This document shows positions 18,350-29,079 of a DNA stretch of 64,000 nt, in pieces. The notes below the pieces were generated by a model, which worked only from the letters and a program-made list of their open reading frames with translations, was not told where the DNA came from and ran no database searches. How positions within the stretch are numbered: the first letter of the stretch is position 1; each line of letters begins with the position of its first letter. Both the position numbers and the translations under genes were made by a program. Source of the stretch: Segatella copri (lineage in GTDB: Bacteria > Bacteroidota > Bacteroidia > Bacteroidales > Bacteroidaceae); assembly GCF_019249655.2 (NCBI RefSeq), contig NZ_CP137557.1, forward strand, positions 1,175,001-1,239,000, in the 5' to 3' direction.

Positions 18350-19096
18350 TTAAGAGAGTATCTGGGTAAGGAACACATCAGAGAAGAGGATGAGTACGCT
18401 GGAGCATACCACGGCGTCGGTGGAAGATTTACCCACCTCTACCGAACCGCCTTCTACGGTGTATCCGAAATACGATGCCACACTCGAGATGATGAATGCG
18501 AAGAAGAGACTCTTGATGATACTCATCCACACAAACCACTGGTTGAAGTTGTGCTGCAATCCCAGGGTCAGGTCGTCGGGCGGCAGGATGTGCCCGATAT
18601 ATGCCGTGGCGTAAGCGCCCACCGTGCCCAGCAGGGATGAGAAGATAACGAGGAACGGCATGATGGTAACCAATCCCAGAATCTTAGGAAGAATCAGGTA
18701 GCACGCCGAGTTGACACCCATGATGTCGAGGGCATCAATCTGCTGGGTTACTCGCATGGTGCCCAGCTCGGAGGCGATATTGGAACCTACCTTACCCGCC
18801 AGAATCAGACACATGATGCTGGAAGAGAACTCCAGCAGCATGATTTCTCGGGTGGTATAGCCCGAAACCCATCTCGGCATCCAAGGACTCTGGATGTTGA
18901 GTTTCATCTGGATGCAGATAACTGCACCGATGAAGAACGAGATGAGAAGCACGATGCCGATGGAGTCGACACCCAGCTGCGACATCTCCTTGATATACTG
19001 TTTCAGGAACATGCGCATACGTTCAGGGCGTGAGAAAGCACGCCCCATCAATATGAGATATTTACCGAAGGTGGTAAGCCATTTTTCTATTATCAT
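18350..19096 (-). CDS. mlaE: MlaE-family ABC transporter permease
   Basis: The 248-aa integral membrane protein has about five hydrophobic segments (for example IGIVLLISFFIGAVICI, ILGLVTIMPFLVIFSSLL, IIKSLFFAFIISSVASYFG). It contains the family signature around EFSSSIMCLILAGKVGSNIASELGTM and the conserved G-Y-x-V-E-GG near the end. It forms the channel for the ATPase encoded next (17493-18302). It is the first gene of the operon, with a minus-strand -7 box at 19122-19129. Confidence 0.92.
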   Translation of the reverse strand: MIIEKWLTTFGKYLILMGRAFSRPERMRMFLKQYIKEMSQLGVDSIGIVLLISFFIGAVICIQMKLNIQSPWMPRWVSGYTTREIMLLEFSSSIMCLILAGKVGSNIASELGTMRVTQQIDALDIMGVNSACYLILPKILGLVTIMPFLVIFSSLLGTVGAYATAYIGHILPPDDLTLGLQHNFNQWFVWMSIIKSLFFAFIISSVASYFGYTVEGGSVEVGKSSTDAVVCSSVLILFSDVFLTQILS

Positions 19097-19121
19097 GCTG
19101 TATAATCTATAAAATATGGTG

Positions 19122-19129
19122 CAAAATTA
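19122..19129 (-). promoter_or_regulatory. -7 element for mlaEF operon
   Basis: TAATTTTG read on the minus strand, 26-33 bases before the mlaE start. A possible TTG lies about 22 bases further upstream. Confidence 0.6.
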
Positions 19130-19203
19130 ACCAAAATCCTCTAAAAAACTGCAATATTATGAATAGTTTTTGATTTTTAAAGCGATATTTCCACCTTTTT
19201 TAG

Positions 19204-19211
19204 TATTTTTG
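19204..19211 (+). promoter_or_regulatory. -7 element for lptB
   Basis: TATTTTTG fits TAnnTTTG and lies 18 bases before the ATG. No clear -33 TTTG at the expected distance. Together with 19122-19129 it forms a divergent promoter region. Confidence 0.6.
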
Positions 19212-19229
19212 CAACCAAATTAGCTAATT

Positions 19230-20057
19230 ATGGACGAAATAATGAATGAAGTACAACCTTCTTCCGAGGAAAAACTGGTTCTCAGAACGGAAGGGTTGGT
19301 AAAGCGCTATGGCAAGCGTACCGTTGCCAACGGCGTGACGATAAATGTAAAGCAAGGTGAGATTGTGGGTTTGCTGGGACCTAACGGTGCAGGCAAGACC
19401 ACCTCTTTCTATATGACCACGGGTCTGGTAGTACCTAACGAGGGCCATGTGTATCTGGGTGACCAGGAAATTACGAAGTTTCCGGTGTACAAGCGTGCAC
19501 GTGCCGGCATCGGATATCTGCCTCAGGAGGCGAGCGTGTTCCGCAAGATGAGTGTGGAAGACAACATCATGTCGGTATTGGAGATGACGGGCAAGCCAAA
19601 GGAGTATCAGAAGGAGAAGCTGGAGAGCCTGATCAACGACTTCGACCTTCAGAAGGTGCGCAAGAACCTGGGCGACCAGCTTTCGGGAGGTGAGCGCCGC
19701 CGTGTGGAGATAGCCCGCTGCCTTGCCAACGACCCTAAGTTCATCATGCTCGATGAGCCTTTTGCCGGAGTAGACCCAATCCAGGTGGAGGAAATCCAGC
19801 ACATCGTGTGGAAACTGAAGTACCGCAACATCGGAATCCTCATCACCGACCACAATGTGGATGAGACGCTTACCATCACCGACAGAGCCTATCTGCTCTT
19901 CGAAGGCCGCATTCTTTTCCAGGGCACTCCGGAGGAACTGGCAGAGAACAAGACGGTGAAGGAGAAGTATCTTACCACCAGTTTTGTACTCCGCAAGAAG
20001 GACTTCCAGCTGCTTGATGAGCAGAAAAAGGCGAAAGAAGCAGAGAAAGATGGTTAA
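19230..20057 (+). CDS. lptB: LPS export ABC transporter ATPase LptB
   Basis: The 275-aa protein has Walker A GPNGAGKTT (about 50-58), the Q-loop YLPQEASVFRKM characteristic of LptB, signature LSGGERRRVEIARCL (about 150) and Walker B FIMLDEPFAGVDP (about 172). It powers extraction of LPS from the inner membrane with LptFG. The C-terminal tail is highly charged (KKAKEAEKDG). A second in-frame ATG at 19242 is possible as start. It is divergent from mlaEF, so two outer-membrane lipid pathways sit back to back. Confidence 0.95.
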   Translation: MDEIMNEVQPSSEEKLVLRTEGLVKRYGKRTVANGVTINVKQGEIVGLLGPNGAGKTTSFYMTTGLVVPNEGHVYLGDQEITKFPVYKRARAGIGYLPQEASVFRKMSVEDNIMSVLEMTGKPKEYQKEKLESLINDFDLQKVRKNLGDQLSGGERRRVEIARCLANDPKFIMLDEPFAGVDPIQVEEIQHIVWKLKYRNIGILITDHNVDETLTITDRAYLLFEGRILFQGTPEELAENKTVKEKYLTTSFVLRKKDFQLLDEQKKAKEAEKDG

Positions 20058-20105
20058 AAAATCAAATTTTTCTCTTATATATTAGGTATATCCATTAAAA
20101 TTGTG

Positions 20106-20113
20106 TAATTTTG
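20106..20113 (+). promoter_or_regulatory. -7 element for tig
   Basis: TAATTTTG about 100 bases before the tig start; the -33 element is not evident. Confidence 0.55.
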
Positions 20114-20212
20114 CAAGCCGATTGTGTAGTGTGCGAGCCAAAAGGACAGTTGGAGAGCCTAACCAATTGAAATAGAAATATTAATAATAACAAAATAAAA
20201 AAAGAAATCAAG

Positions 20213-21571
20213 ATGAAAGTTTCATTTGAAAATCCTGACAAGATTAACGGTCTCTTGACTCTCGTAGTAGAGGAAGATGACTACAAGAACGAGGTTGAGA
20301 AAACATTGAAAGACTACCGTAAGAAGGCTAATGTTCCAGGTTTCCGTCCTGGTCAGGCTCCTATGGGTATGATCAAGCGCCAGTTTGGCCCATCTGTAAA
20401 GATGGAGGCTATCAACAAGATCGTAGGCCAGGAGATTTACAAGTATGTACAGGAAAACAAGATCCAGATGCTCGGCGAGCCTCTCCCATCAGAGAAGCAG
20501 GAGCCAGCTGACTTGGAGAAGGGTACTACATTCACATTCATGTTCGACATCGCTGTTGCACCTGAGTTCAAGGTAACTCTCAACGGTCGTGACAAGGTAG
20601 ATTACTATAACATCAAGGTTGACGACAAGATTCTCGACCAGCAGGTAGAGATGTACGCTCAGCGTGCAGGTAGCTACGAGAAGGGCGAGCAGTATGAGGA
20701 GAACGACCTTTTGAAGGGTGACATCCGTGAGCTCGACGAGAACGGTAACACCAAGGAAGGCGGTATCACAGTAGAGGGTGCTATCCTGATGCCTAGCTAC
20801 ATCAAGGTAGAGGAGCAGAAGAACCTCTTCAACGGTGCTAAGCTCGGTGACATCATCACCTTCAACCCTAAGAAGGCTTACCCAGAGAACGATACAGAGG
20901 TTTCTACTCTCTTGAAGATCGAGCGTGAGGCTGTGGCTGACCTGGAGTCTGAGTTCAGCTTCCAGATTACAGAAATCCAGCGCTTCAAGAAGCACGAGGT
21001 AAACGAGGAGCTCTTCAAGCAGGTATTCGGTGAGGATACTGACGTGAAGGACGAGGCTGCTTTCCGTGCTAAGATCGCTGAGGGCTTGCAGGAGCAGTTG
21101 GTTAACGACTCTGACTACAAGTTCATCCTCGACGTACGCGAGCACTGCGAGAAGAAGGTGGGCGAGTTGACTTACCCAGACGCTCTGTTGAAGCGCATCA
21201 TGTTGGCTAACAACAAGGATAAGGGTGAGGAGTTCGTAGAGAAGAACTACGAGCAGAGCATCAAGGAGTTGACATGGCACCTCATCAAGGAGCAGCTCAT
21301 CCAGGCTCAGGATATCAAGGTGAACGACGAAGACATCAAGGAGACTGCCAAGGAAGCAGCTCGTGCTCAGTTCGCTCAGTATGGTATGACCAACATTCCT
21401 GAGGAGTACATCGAGAACTACGCAAACGAGATTCTCAAGAAGGGTGAGTCAGTTGACGCATTGGTAGACCGTTCTATCGATCGCAAGTTGGCTGAGGCTC
21501 TTAAGAAGGCCGTAAAACTCAACGAAAAAGAGATTTCTGTAGAGGATTTCAACAAGATGATGCAGGAATAA
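20213..21571 (+). CDS. tig: Trigger factor, ribosome-associated chaperone
   Basis: The 452-aa protein has the three-part trigger factor order. The N-terminal ribosome-binding domain (1-115) contains PGFRPGQAP, equivalent to the L23-binding signature. A degenerate FKBP-like middle follows (about 150-245; GDIRELDENG, YPENDTEV). The long helical C-terminal chaperone arms reach the end. It folds nascent chains at the ribosome exit. It is followed by clpP and clpX on the same strand, the classic tig-clpP-clpX order. Confidence 0.95.
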   Translation: MKVSFENPDKINGLLTLVVEEDDYKNEVEKTLKDYRKKANVPGFRPGQAPMGMIKRQFGPSVKMEAINKIVGQEIYKYVQENKIQMLGEPLPSEKQEPADLEKGTTFTFMFDIAVAPEFKVTLNGRDKVDYYNIKVDDKILDQQVEMYAQRAGSYEKGEQYEENDLLKGDIRELDENGNTKEGGITVEGAILMPSYIKVEEQKNLFNGAKLGDIITFNPKKAYPENDTEVSTLLKIEREAVADLESEFSFQITEIQRFKKHEVNEELFKQVFGEDTDVKDEAAFRAKIAEGLQEQLVNDSDYKFILDVREHCEKKVGELTYPDALLKRIMLANNKDKGEEFVEKNYEQSIKELTWHLIKEQLIQAQDIKVNDEDIKETAKEAARAQFAQYGMTNIPEEYIENYANEILKKGESVDALVDRSIDRKLAEALKKAVKLNEKEISVEDFNKMMQE

Positions 21572-21602
21572 GCGTTTTTTTGAAAAAAAACTTCAAATAA
21601 TT

Positions 21603-21669
21603 ACGAGGTTATCGACTTTTTTTATTATCTTTGTTCCACCGAACGGGATGATGAGGTCGATAACCTCGT
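21603..21669 (+). promoter_or_regulatory. Long hairpin between tig and clpP enclosing a promoter
   Basis: Perfect 14-bp arms at 21603-21616 and 21656-21669, followed by TTTTCT. The loop contains TATCTTTG (21626-21633), a good -7 element. RNA started there would carry only the right arm; read-through RNA from tig would form the whole hairpin. Confidence 0.65.
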
Positions 21670-21706
21670 TTTCTGTTCTAAAAAACGAAGTAAAAAGCTA
21701 TAAGAT

Positions 21707-22369
21707 ATGAACGATTTTAGAAAATATGCTACCAAGCATCTTGGTATGAATGGTATGGTGCTTGACGACGTGATGAATGCGCAGGCTAAGTATTTGAACC
21801 CTTACATTCTGGAGGAGCGTCAGCTGAACGTTACCCAGATGGACGTGTTCTCCCGACTGATGATGGACCGCATCATCTTCCTGGGAACCGAGATTGATGA
21901 TTACACTGCCAACACGCTGCAGGCTCAGCTGCTCTATCTCGACTCTGTGGATAGCGGCAAGGATATCTCTATCTATCTGAACAGTCCTGGCGGTAGTGTT
22001 ACAGCCGGATTGGGTATCTATGATACCATGCAGTTTATCTCCAGCGATGTGGCTACCATCTGCACCGGTATGGCTGCTTCCATGGCTGCCGTGCTGCTCG
22101 TATCAGGTCAGGAGGGTAAGCGTTCTGCCTTGCCTCATAGCCGCGTGATGATTCACCAGCCATTGGGTGGTGTGCAGGGTCAGGCTTCCGACATCGAGAT
22201 TGAGGCTCGCGAGATTCTGAAGATGAAGAAGGAACTCTATACCATCATCTCTGAGCATTCTCATACTCCGTACGACAAGGTTTATGCCGACAGCGACCGC
22301 AACTACTGGATGACTGCCGAGGAGGCTAAGGAGTATGGTATGATTGACAATGTGCTGGTACGCAAGTAA
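21707..22369 (+). CDS. clpP: ATP-dependent Clp protease proteolytic subunit
   Basis: The 220-aa serine protease has its catalytic triad visible: Ser in GMAASMAA (about 124), His in VMIHQPLGG (about 149) and Asp in DSDRNYWM (about 198). It forms the tetradecameric chamber served by ClpX, encoded next. The SPGGSVTAGLGIYD segment (about 90) is the oxyanion-hole glycine motif. Its expression may combine read-through from tig with the promoter at 21626-21633. Confidence 0.97.
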   Translation: MNDFRKYATKHLGMNGMVLDDVMNAQAKYLNPYILEERQLNVTQMDVFSRLMMDRIIFLGTEIDDYTANTLQAQLLYLDSVDSGKDISIYLNSPGGSVTAGLGIYDTMQFISSDVATICTGMAASMAAVLLVSGQEGKRSALPHSRVMIHQPLGGVQGQASDIEIEAREILKMKKELYTIISEHSHTPYDKVYADSDRNYWMTAEEAKEYGMIDNVLVRK

Positions 22370-22434
22370 TCCTACTATATATAAATAGGTATATATAATT
22401 AAGGTATAAAGAAGAAAGAAAAGGAAGAAACATT

Positions 22435-23667
22435 ATGCCAAAGAAAGTTTGTAGCTTCTGTGGAAGAGGTGAAACGGAAGTTAAGTTGTTGATTACAGGT
22501 ATCAACGGCTACATCTGTGAGGATTGCGCCAAGCAGGCATACGATATTGTGCAGCAGACTGGCGTGTTGAACCAACAGGATGGAGCTGAAGGCAAGTTTG
22601 TATTGAAGAATGTGCCAAAGCCTGTGGAAATCAAGAAATATCTGGATGAGTATATCATCGGACAGGATCAGGCTAAGCGCCATTTGGCTGTATCGGTGTA
22701 TAACCATTACAAGCGTTTGCAGCAGCCTGCCGACAAGGATGGCGTGGAGATTGAGAAGAGCAACATCATCATGGTGGGCAGCACGGGTACCGGTAAGACC
22801 CTGCTGGCACGCACCATTGCCAAGATGCTCGACGTGCCTTTCACCATCGTGGATGCCACAGTGTTTACAGAGGCAGGTTATGTGGGTGAGGACGTGGAGA
22901 GTATCCTTTCCCGTCTGCTCCAGGTAGCCGATTACAATGTGGAGGCTGCCCAGCGCGGTATCGTGTTCATAGATGAGATTGACAAGATTGCCCGCAAGAG
23001 TGACAATCCATCCATCACCCGCGACGTGAGCGGTGAGGGTGTGCAGCAGGGACTGCTGAAACTGCTGGAGGGAACCATGGTGAACGTTCCGCCAAAGGGA
23101 GGCCGCAAGCATCCAGACCAGGATTACATCCATGTGGATACCAAGAATATCCTCTTTATCTGCGGCGGTGCCTTCGACGGCATCGAGCGTAAGATAGCAC
23201 AGCGACTCAACACCCATGTGGTGGGTTACAACTCTGTGCAGAATGTAGCCAAGGTAGACAAGAAGGACCTGATGAAGTATATCCTGCCACAGGACTTGAA
23301 GTCGTTTGGCTTGATTCCTGAGATCATCGGCCGTCTGCCAGTGCTCACTTATCTCAACCCATTAGACCGTGAAGCCCTGCGCAAGATTCTGGTAGAGCCA
23401 AAGAACTCTATCGTGAAGCAGTATATGAAGCTCTTCGAGATGGACGGCATCAAGCTCAGCTTTACCGAGGATTCACTCGACTACATGGTGGATAAGGCTG
23501 TGGAGTATAAGTTGGGAGCCCGTGGACTTCGTTCTATCGTGGAGGCTGTGATGACAGACGCCATGTTTGAGGTTCCTTCACAGAAGGTGAAAAAGTTTGA
23601 AGTAACATTGGATTACGCCCAGCACCAGCTTGACAAGGCACATCTGGGTCAGTTGGAGTCAGCATAA
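22435..23667 (+). CDS. clpX: ATP-dependent Clp protease ATP-binding subunit ClpX
   Basis: The 410-aa AAA+ unfoldase has an N-terminal C4 zinc-binding domain (CSFCGRGE ... CEDC, residues 5-31), Walker A GSTGTGKT (about 114) and Walker [11 protein letters not shown] (about 176). Sensor regions and the C-terminal ARGLRSIVE follow. It recognises tagged proteins and feeds them to ClpP. It lies 65 bp after clpP on the same strand; the AT-rich gap shows no terminator. Confidence 0.97.
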   Translation: MPKKVCSFCGRGETEVKLLITGINGYICEDCAKQAYDIVQQTGVLNQQDGAEGKFVLKNVPKPVEIKKYLDEYIIGQDQAKRHLAVSVYNHYKRLQQPADKDGVEIEKSNIIMVGSTGTGKTLLARTIAKMLDVPFTIVDATVFTEAGYVGEDVESILSRLLQVADYNVEAAQRGIVFIDEIDKIARKSDNPSITRDVSGEGVQQGLLKLLEGTMVNVPPKGGRKHPDQDYIHVDTKNILFICGGAFDGIERKIAQRLNTHVVGYNSVQNVAKVDKKDLMKYILPQDLKSFGLIPEIIGRLPVLTYLNPLDREALRKILVEPKNSIVKQYMKLFEMDGIKLSFTEDSLDYMVDKAVEYKLGARGLRSIVEAVMTDAMFEVPSQKVKKFEVTLDYAQHQLDKAHLGQLESA

Positions 23668-23710
23668 GTGCTGCAAAGGTGCTAATCGTGATTCGATGAA
23701 ATAAATGAAA

Positions 23711-23740
23711 ATCAGTTGGGCTTCGTCGCCCAATTGATTT
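23711..23740 (+). terminator. Intrinsic terminator after clpX
   Basis: 11-nt arms (23711-23721 and 23728-23738, one G-T pair) with a 6-nt loop and a short T run. Confidence 0.75.
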
Positions 23741-23781
23741 CTACATACCATATAAAGACATAAAAAAATAACAAGTTGGAT

Positions 23782-25965
23782 ATGACGGAACAGGTAAATC
23801 TTACGGAGCAATTGAAACATTATTTCGGTTTCGATTCTTTTAAAGGCGAACAGGAAGCTATTATCAGGAACCTGATGGACGGCAACGATACCTTTGTGCT
23901 GATGCCTACAGGTGGTGGTAAGAGCTTGTGCTATCAGTTGCCATCCTTGATTATGGATGGTACAGCCATCGTCATCTCTCCATTGATCGCCTTGATGAAG
24001 AACCAGGTGGATGTTATCAATGGACTGAGCGAGGATGATGGCGTGGCTCACTATCTCAATTCATCCCTTAACAAATCGGCCATCGAGAAGGTGAAGGGCG
24101 ACATCCTGAGTGGTAAGACCAAACTCCTTTATGTGGCACCGGAATCCTTGACCAAGGAGGATAACGTGGAATTCTTGAGAAGCATCAAGATTTCGTTCTA
24201 TGCTGTCGATGAGGCGCACTGTATCTCTGAGTGGGGACATGACTTCCGCCCAGAGTACCGACGCATACGCCCTATTATCAACGAGATAGGCAAGGCACCG
24301 GTGATTGCCCTTACGGCAACGGCTACCGACAAGGTGCGCACAGACATCAAGAAGAATCTGGGCATAGTGGATGCCCGCGAGTTCAAGAGTTCGTTCAACC
24401 GTCCAAACCTCTTCTATGAAGTACGTCAGAAGACTAACGACATAGACCGCCAGATTATCATGTTTATCCGTCAGCATCCTGGTAAGAGCGGTATCATCTA
24501 TTGTCTGTCTAGAAAGAAGGTGGAGGAACTTGCCGAAGTGCTCAAGGCTAACGACATCAAGGCAGCGCCTTATCATGCCGGACTGGATTCTGCCACCCGT
24601 TCGCAGACTCAGGACGACTTTCTGATGGAGCGTCTCGACGTGATTGTGGCTACCATCGCCTTCGGTATGGGTATCGACAAGCCGGATGTAAGATTTGTCA
24701 TTCACTATGATATTCCTAAGAGTCTGGAAGGCTATTATCAGGAGACTGGACGTGCGGGACGCGACGGTGGCGAAGGCATCTGCATTGCTTTCTATGCACG
24801 CAAGGACCTGAGAAAGCTGGAAAAATTCATGGAGAACAAACCTGTGGCAGAACAGGACATCGGCCGACAGCTCTTGCAGGAAACAGCGGCATACGCTGAG
24901 TCTTCGGTGTGCCGACGCAAGATGCTGCTGCATTATTTCGGTGAGGAGTATAATGTGGAGAACTGCCACAACTGCGACAACTGTCTGCATCCTACCGAGA
25001 AGTTTGAGGCGAAGGATGCCCTGGTGGTTGTATTGCAGGCGGTGGCTGCCGTGAAGGAGAACTTCCGACAGGAGTATATCATCGACTTCGTGAAGGGCCG
25101 TGGCACCGACGATATCGTATCTCACAAGCACGACCAGCTGGAGGAGTTTGGTGCAGGCGAGGATATGGATGCCAAGGTATGGAATCCGGTGATTCGCCAG
25201 GCGCTGATAGCGGGTTATCTGAAGAAAGACGTAGAGAACTATGGCTTGCTGAAGCTCACTGCAGCCGGCAAGCGCTATCTGAAGGCTCCGAAATCGTTCA
25301 TGATTGTAGCCGACAAGGAATTCAAGGACGATTATGTGGAGCGCAGTCATGATGGCGGCACCAATGTGGAGGCATTGGACCCGGCACTCTTTGCCATGTT
25401 GAAAGACCTGCGCAAGAGTGTGGCTAAGAAGCACAAGCTGCCACCATACGTCATCTTCCAGGACATTTCTCTGGAGCAGATGGCTACCATGTATCCGCAC
25501 GACCTTCAGGAGCTGCAGAACATCCAGGGCGTGGGTGCCGGCAAGGCGAAGCGCTACGGCAAGGAATTCTGCAAGCTGATTCAGGATTATTGTGCGGAGA
25601 ACGAAATCGAGCGCCCTGAGGAAATCAGAGTGAAGACCGTGGCGAAGAAGTCGCTGCTCAAGGTGAGCATCATCCAGAGCATCGACCGCCAGGTGGACCT
25701 GGAAGACCTGGCTAGTGCCAAGGGGCTGGAATTTGCCGATTTGTTGGATGAAATAGAAGCAATCGTGTATAGCGGCACCAAGTTGAACATTGATTATTTC
25801 ATAGAAGACAGGATGGATGACGACAAGATAGACGACATCTACGACTACTTCATGGAGAGTGAAACAGACGACTTGGAAGCGGCACTTGATGAGTTGGACG
25901 AAGACTACACAGAAGAGGACATTAGACTGATTAGAATCAAGTTTTTGTCCGAACAAGCCAACTAA
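23782..25965 (+). CDS. recQ: RecQ family ATP-dependent DNA helicase
   Basis: The 727-aa protein is counted from ATG 23782 (an upstream TTG at 23776 is possible). It has motif 0 FGFDSFKGEQ, Walker A MPTGGGKSLCYQ (about 38-49) and DEAH box DEAHCISEWGHDFRPEY (about 143). Motif VI is QETGRAGRDG (about 317). The zinc-binding CRRKMLLHYFG...CHNCDNC precedes RQC and HRDC domains (LPPYVIFQDISLEQMA, about 550). An acidic C-terminal extension of about 110 residues goes beyond the E. coli length (about 610). It acts in recombination repair and replication-fork processing. Confidence 0.95.
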   Translation: MTEQVNLTEQLKHYFGFDSFKGEQEAIIRNLMDGNDTFVLMPTGGGKSLCYQLPSLIMDGTAIVISPLIALMKNQVDVINGLSEDDGVAHYLNSSLNKSAIEKVKGDILSGKTKLLYVAPESLTKEDNVEFLRSIKISFYAVDEAHCISEWGHDFRPEYRRIRPIINEIGKAPVIALTATATDKVRTDIKKNLGIVDAREFKSSFNRPNLFYEVRQKTNDIDRQIIMFIRQHPGKSGIIYCLSRKKVEELAEVLKANDIKAAPYHAGLDSATRSQTQDDFLMERLDVIVATIAFGMGIDKPDVRFVIHYDIPKSLEGYYQETGRAGRDGGEGICIAFYARKDLRKLEKFMENKPVAEQDIGRQLLQETAAYAESSVCRRKMLLHYFGEEYNVENCHNCDNCLHPTEKFEAKDALVVVLQAVAAVKENFRQEYIIDFVKGRGTDDIVSHKHDQLEEFGAGEDMDAKVWNPVIRQALIAGYLKKDVENYGLLKLTAAGKRYLKAPKSFMIVADKEFKDDYVERSHDGGTNVEALDPALFAMLKDLRKSVAKKHKLPPYVIFQDISLEQMATMYPHDLQELQNIQGVGAGKAKRYGKEFCKLIQDYCAENEIERPEEIRVKTVAKKSLLKVSIIQSIDRQVDLEDLASAKGLEFADLLDEIEAIVYSGTKLNIDYFIEDRMDDDKIDDIYDYFMESETDDLEAALDELDEDYTEEDIRLIRIKFLSEQAN

Positions 25966-26032
25966 TCACGTTAAATAGCATTAATAAGGTAAGATTTTCG
26001 TGAAAATGGAACTCTATCTGAGAAATTATTGC

Positions 26033-26040
26033 TAAATTTG
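26033..26040 (+). promoter_or_regulatory. -7 element for guaB operon
   Basis: TAAATTTG 28 bases before the guaB start; the -33 box is weak. Confidence 0.6.
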
Positions 26041-26050
26041 CACGCAATAA

Positions 26051-27553
<1,503 letters not shown>

Positions 27554-27570
27554 TTATTTGAATAGAAAAA

Positions 27571-29052
27571 ATGAAATTTTATGCGCTTTTCGCAGCTATG
27601 CTCCTTTCGGGGGGCATAGCTTTTGCTCAAAACGACGACCCTACTATCATGACCATCAATGGTCAGCCTGTCAGTCGTTCCGAATTTGAATATTCTTACA
27701 ACAAAAACAATTCCGAGGGTGTCATCGACAAGAAATCTGTTGATGAGTATGTCGACCTGTTCGTCAACTACAAGCTCAAGGTGTTGGCAGCTAAGGATGC
27801 CCGTATCGATACGCTCAGTTCCTTCAAGAAGGAATTCCTTCAGTATCGCGACCAGCAGATTCGTCCTACGATGATCAATGAAGCAGATGTCGTTGCGGAA
27901 GCGCATAAGATTTATAATGAAACCAGAGAGCGTGTCACCAAGGCGGGCGGTATGGTTAGACCAGCCCACATCATGATACGTTTGGGCCAGAAGGCTACAG
28001 CCGAGGAACAGGAGAAGGCGAAGCTGAAGGCTGACTCTATCTATAATGCCCTTGCCGACCGTTATGTTATCGAGAAGGTAAAGAACAAGAAGGTAAAGAA
28101 GTTGGTGAAGAGTGCTGACTTTGCCGAGATGGCCAGGAAATACTCAGATGATAAGGGCTCTGCCGTAAGAGGTGGCGATATCTCATGGATTTCGAAGGGA
28201 CAGACGGTAAAGGCTTTCGAGGAAACAGCATTCTCCATGAAGAAGGGAGAAATCAGTAAGCCTGTATTGTCGGAGTTTGGCTATCACATCATCAAGTTGG
28301 AGGATAAGCAGGATTTCTTCCCGTACGATTCGGTGAAGAACGATATTCTCCGTTTCATCGATGCAAGGGGAATCAGAGAAAGAATCGTTGACCAGAAGCT
28401 GGATTCCATCGTGAAGACATTGCCTGCGGGAACCGACCGCGAGACAATTCTGGATAAGAAGACAGCCGAGTTGACTGCCAAGGACAGCAATCTGAAGTAT
28501 CTGGTACAGGAATACCACGACGGACTGATGCTCTATGAGATCAGCAACCGCATGGTTTGGGAAAAGGCTGCGAAAGACGAAAAGGCTTTGGCTGCTTATT
28601 TTGCCAAGAACAAAAAGAAATACAAGTGGGAGCAGCCTCGTTTCAAGGGCATTGCTTACCATGTGAAGGATGCCGCTGACGTGGCAGCCGTGAAGAAATG
28701 TGTGAAGGGTAAACCTTTCAGCGAATGGGCTGAGTTGCTGCGCAATGCATTCAATGCCGACTCGGTGGTGCGCATTCGCGTGGAGAAAGGTATCTTCAAG
28801 GAGGGAGACAATGCCTTGATTGACTCGGTGGTGTTCAAGAAGAATGCCAAGGTAGAGAAGGTGAAGGATTATCCTATCGATGCCACTTTCGGAAAGATTC
28901 TCAAGAAGGGTCCTAAGGAATATACCGACGTGAAGGCGCTGGTGGTTGCCGACTATCAGGACCAGCTGGAGAAAGACTGGGTGGCTGGTTTGAGAAAGAA
29001 ATATCAGTTCGTGGTCGACCCTGAGGTGCTGGCTACGGTAAACAAACATTAA
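27571..29052 (+). CDS. Periplasmic parvulin-type peptidyl-prolyl isomerase (PpiC-like)
   Basis: The 493-aa protein has a signal peptide (FAAMLLSGGIAFAQ). The parvulin domain spans about residues 130-255, with VRPAHIMIR, FAEMARKYSDD, GGDISWISKGQ and FGYHIIKLED marking its strands. The C-terminal half is a SurA-like helical region. It probably assists outer-membrane protein folding. It sits between guaB and a second parvulin, the tandem arrangement common in Bacteroidales. The exact client proteins are unknown. Confidence 0.9.
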   Translation: MKFYALFAAMLLSGGIAFAQNDDPTIMTINGQPVSRSEFEYSYNKNNSEGVIDKKSVDEYVDLFVNYKLKVLAAKDARIDTLSSFKKEFLQYRDQQIRPTMINEADVVAEAHKIYNETRERVTKAGGMVRPAHIMIRLGQKATAEEQEKAKLKADSIYNALADRYVIEKVKNKKVKKLVKSADFAEMARKYSDDKGSAVRGGDISWISKGQTVKAFEETAFSMKKGEISKPVLSEFGYHIIKLEDKQDFFPYDSVKNDILRFIDARGIRERIVDQKLDSIVKTLPAGTDRETILDKKTAELTAKDSNLKYLVQEYHDGLMLYEISNRMVWEKAAKDEKALAAYFAKNKKKYKWEQPRFKGIAYHVKDAADVAAVKKCVKGKPFSEWAELLRNAFNADSVVRIRVEKGIFKEGDNALIDSVVFKKNAKVEKVKDYPIDATFGKILKKGPKEYTDVKALVVADYQDQLEKDWVAGLRKKYQFVVDPEVLATVNKH

Positions 29053-29079
29053 TATATATTTATCAGAACGGACGTATCA

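Noticed and set aside
24061..25956. 631-codon open frame antisense to recQ
   Set aside because: It lies wholly opposite a motif-complete helicase gene; such long antisense frames follow from codon bias here, and its translation is Leu/His/Val-rich with no domain.
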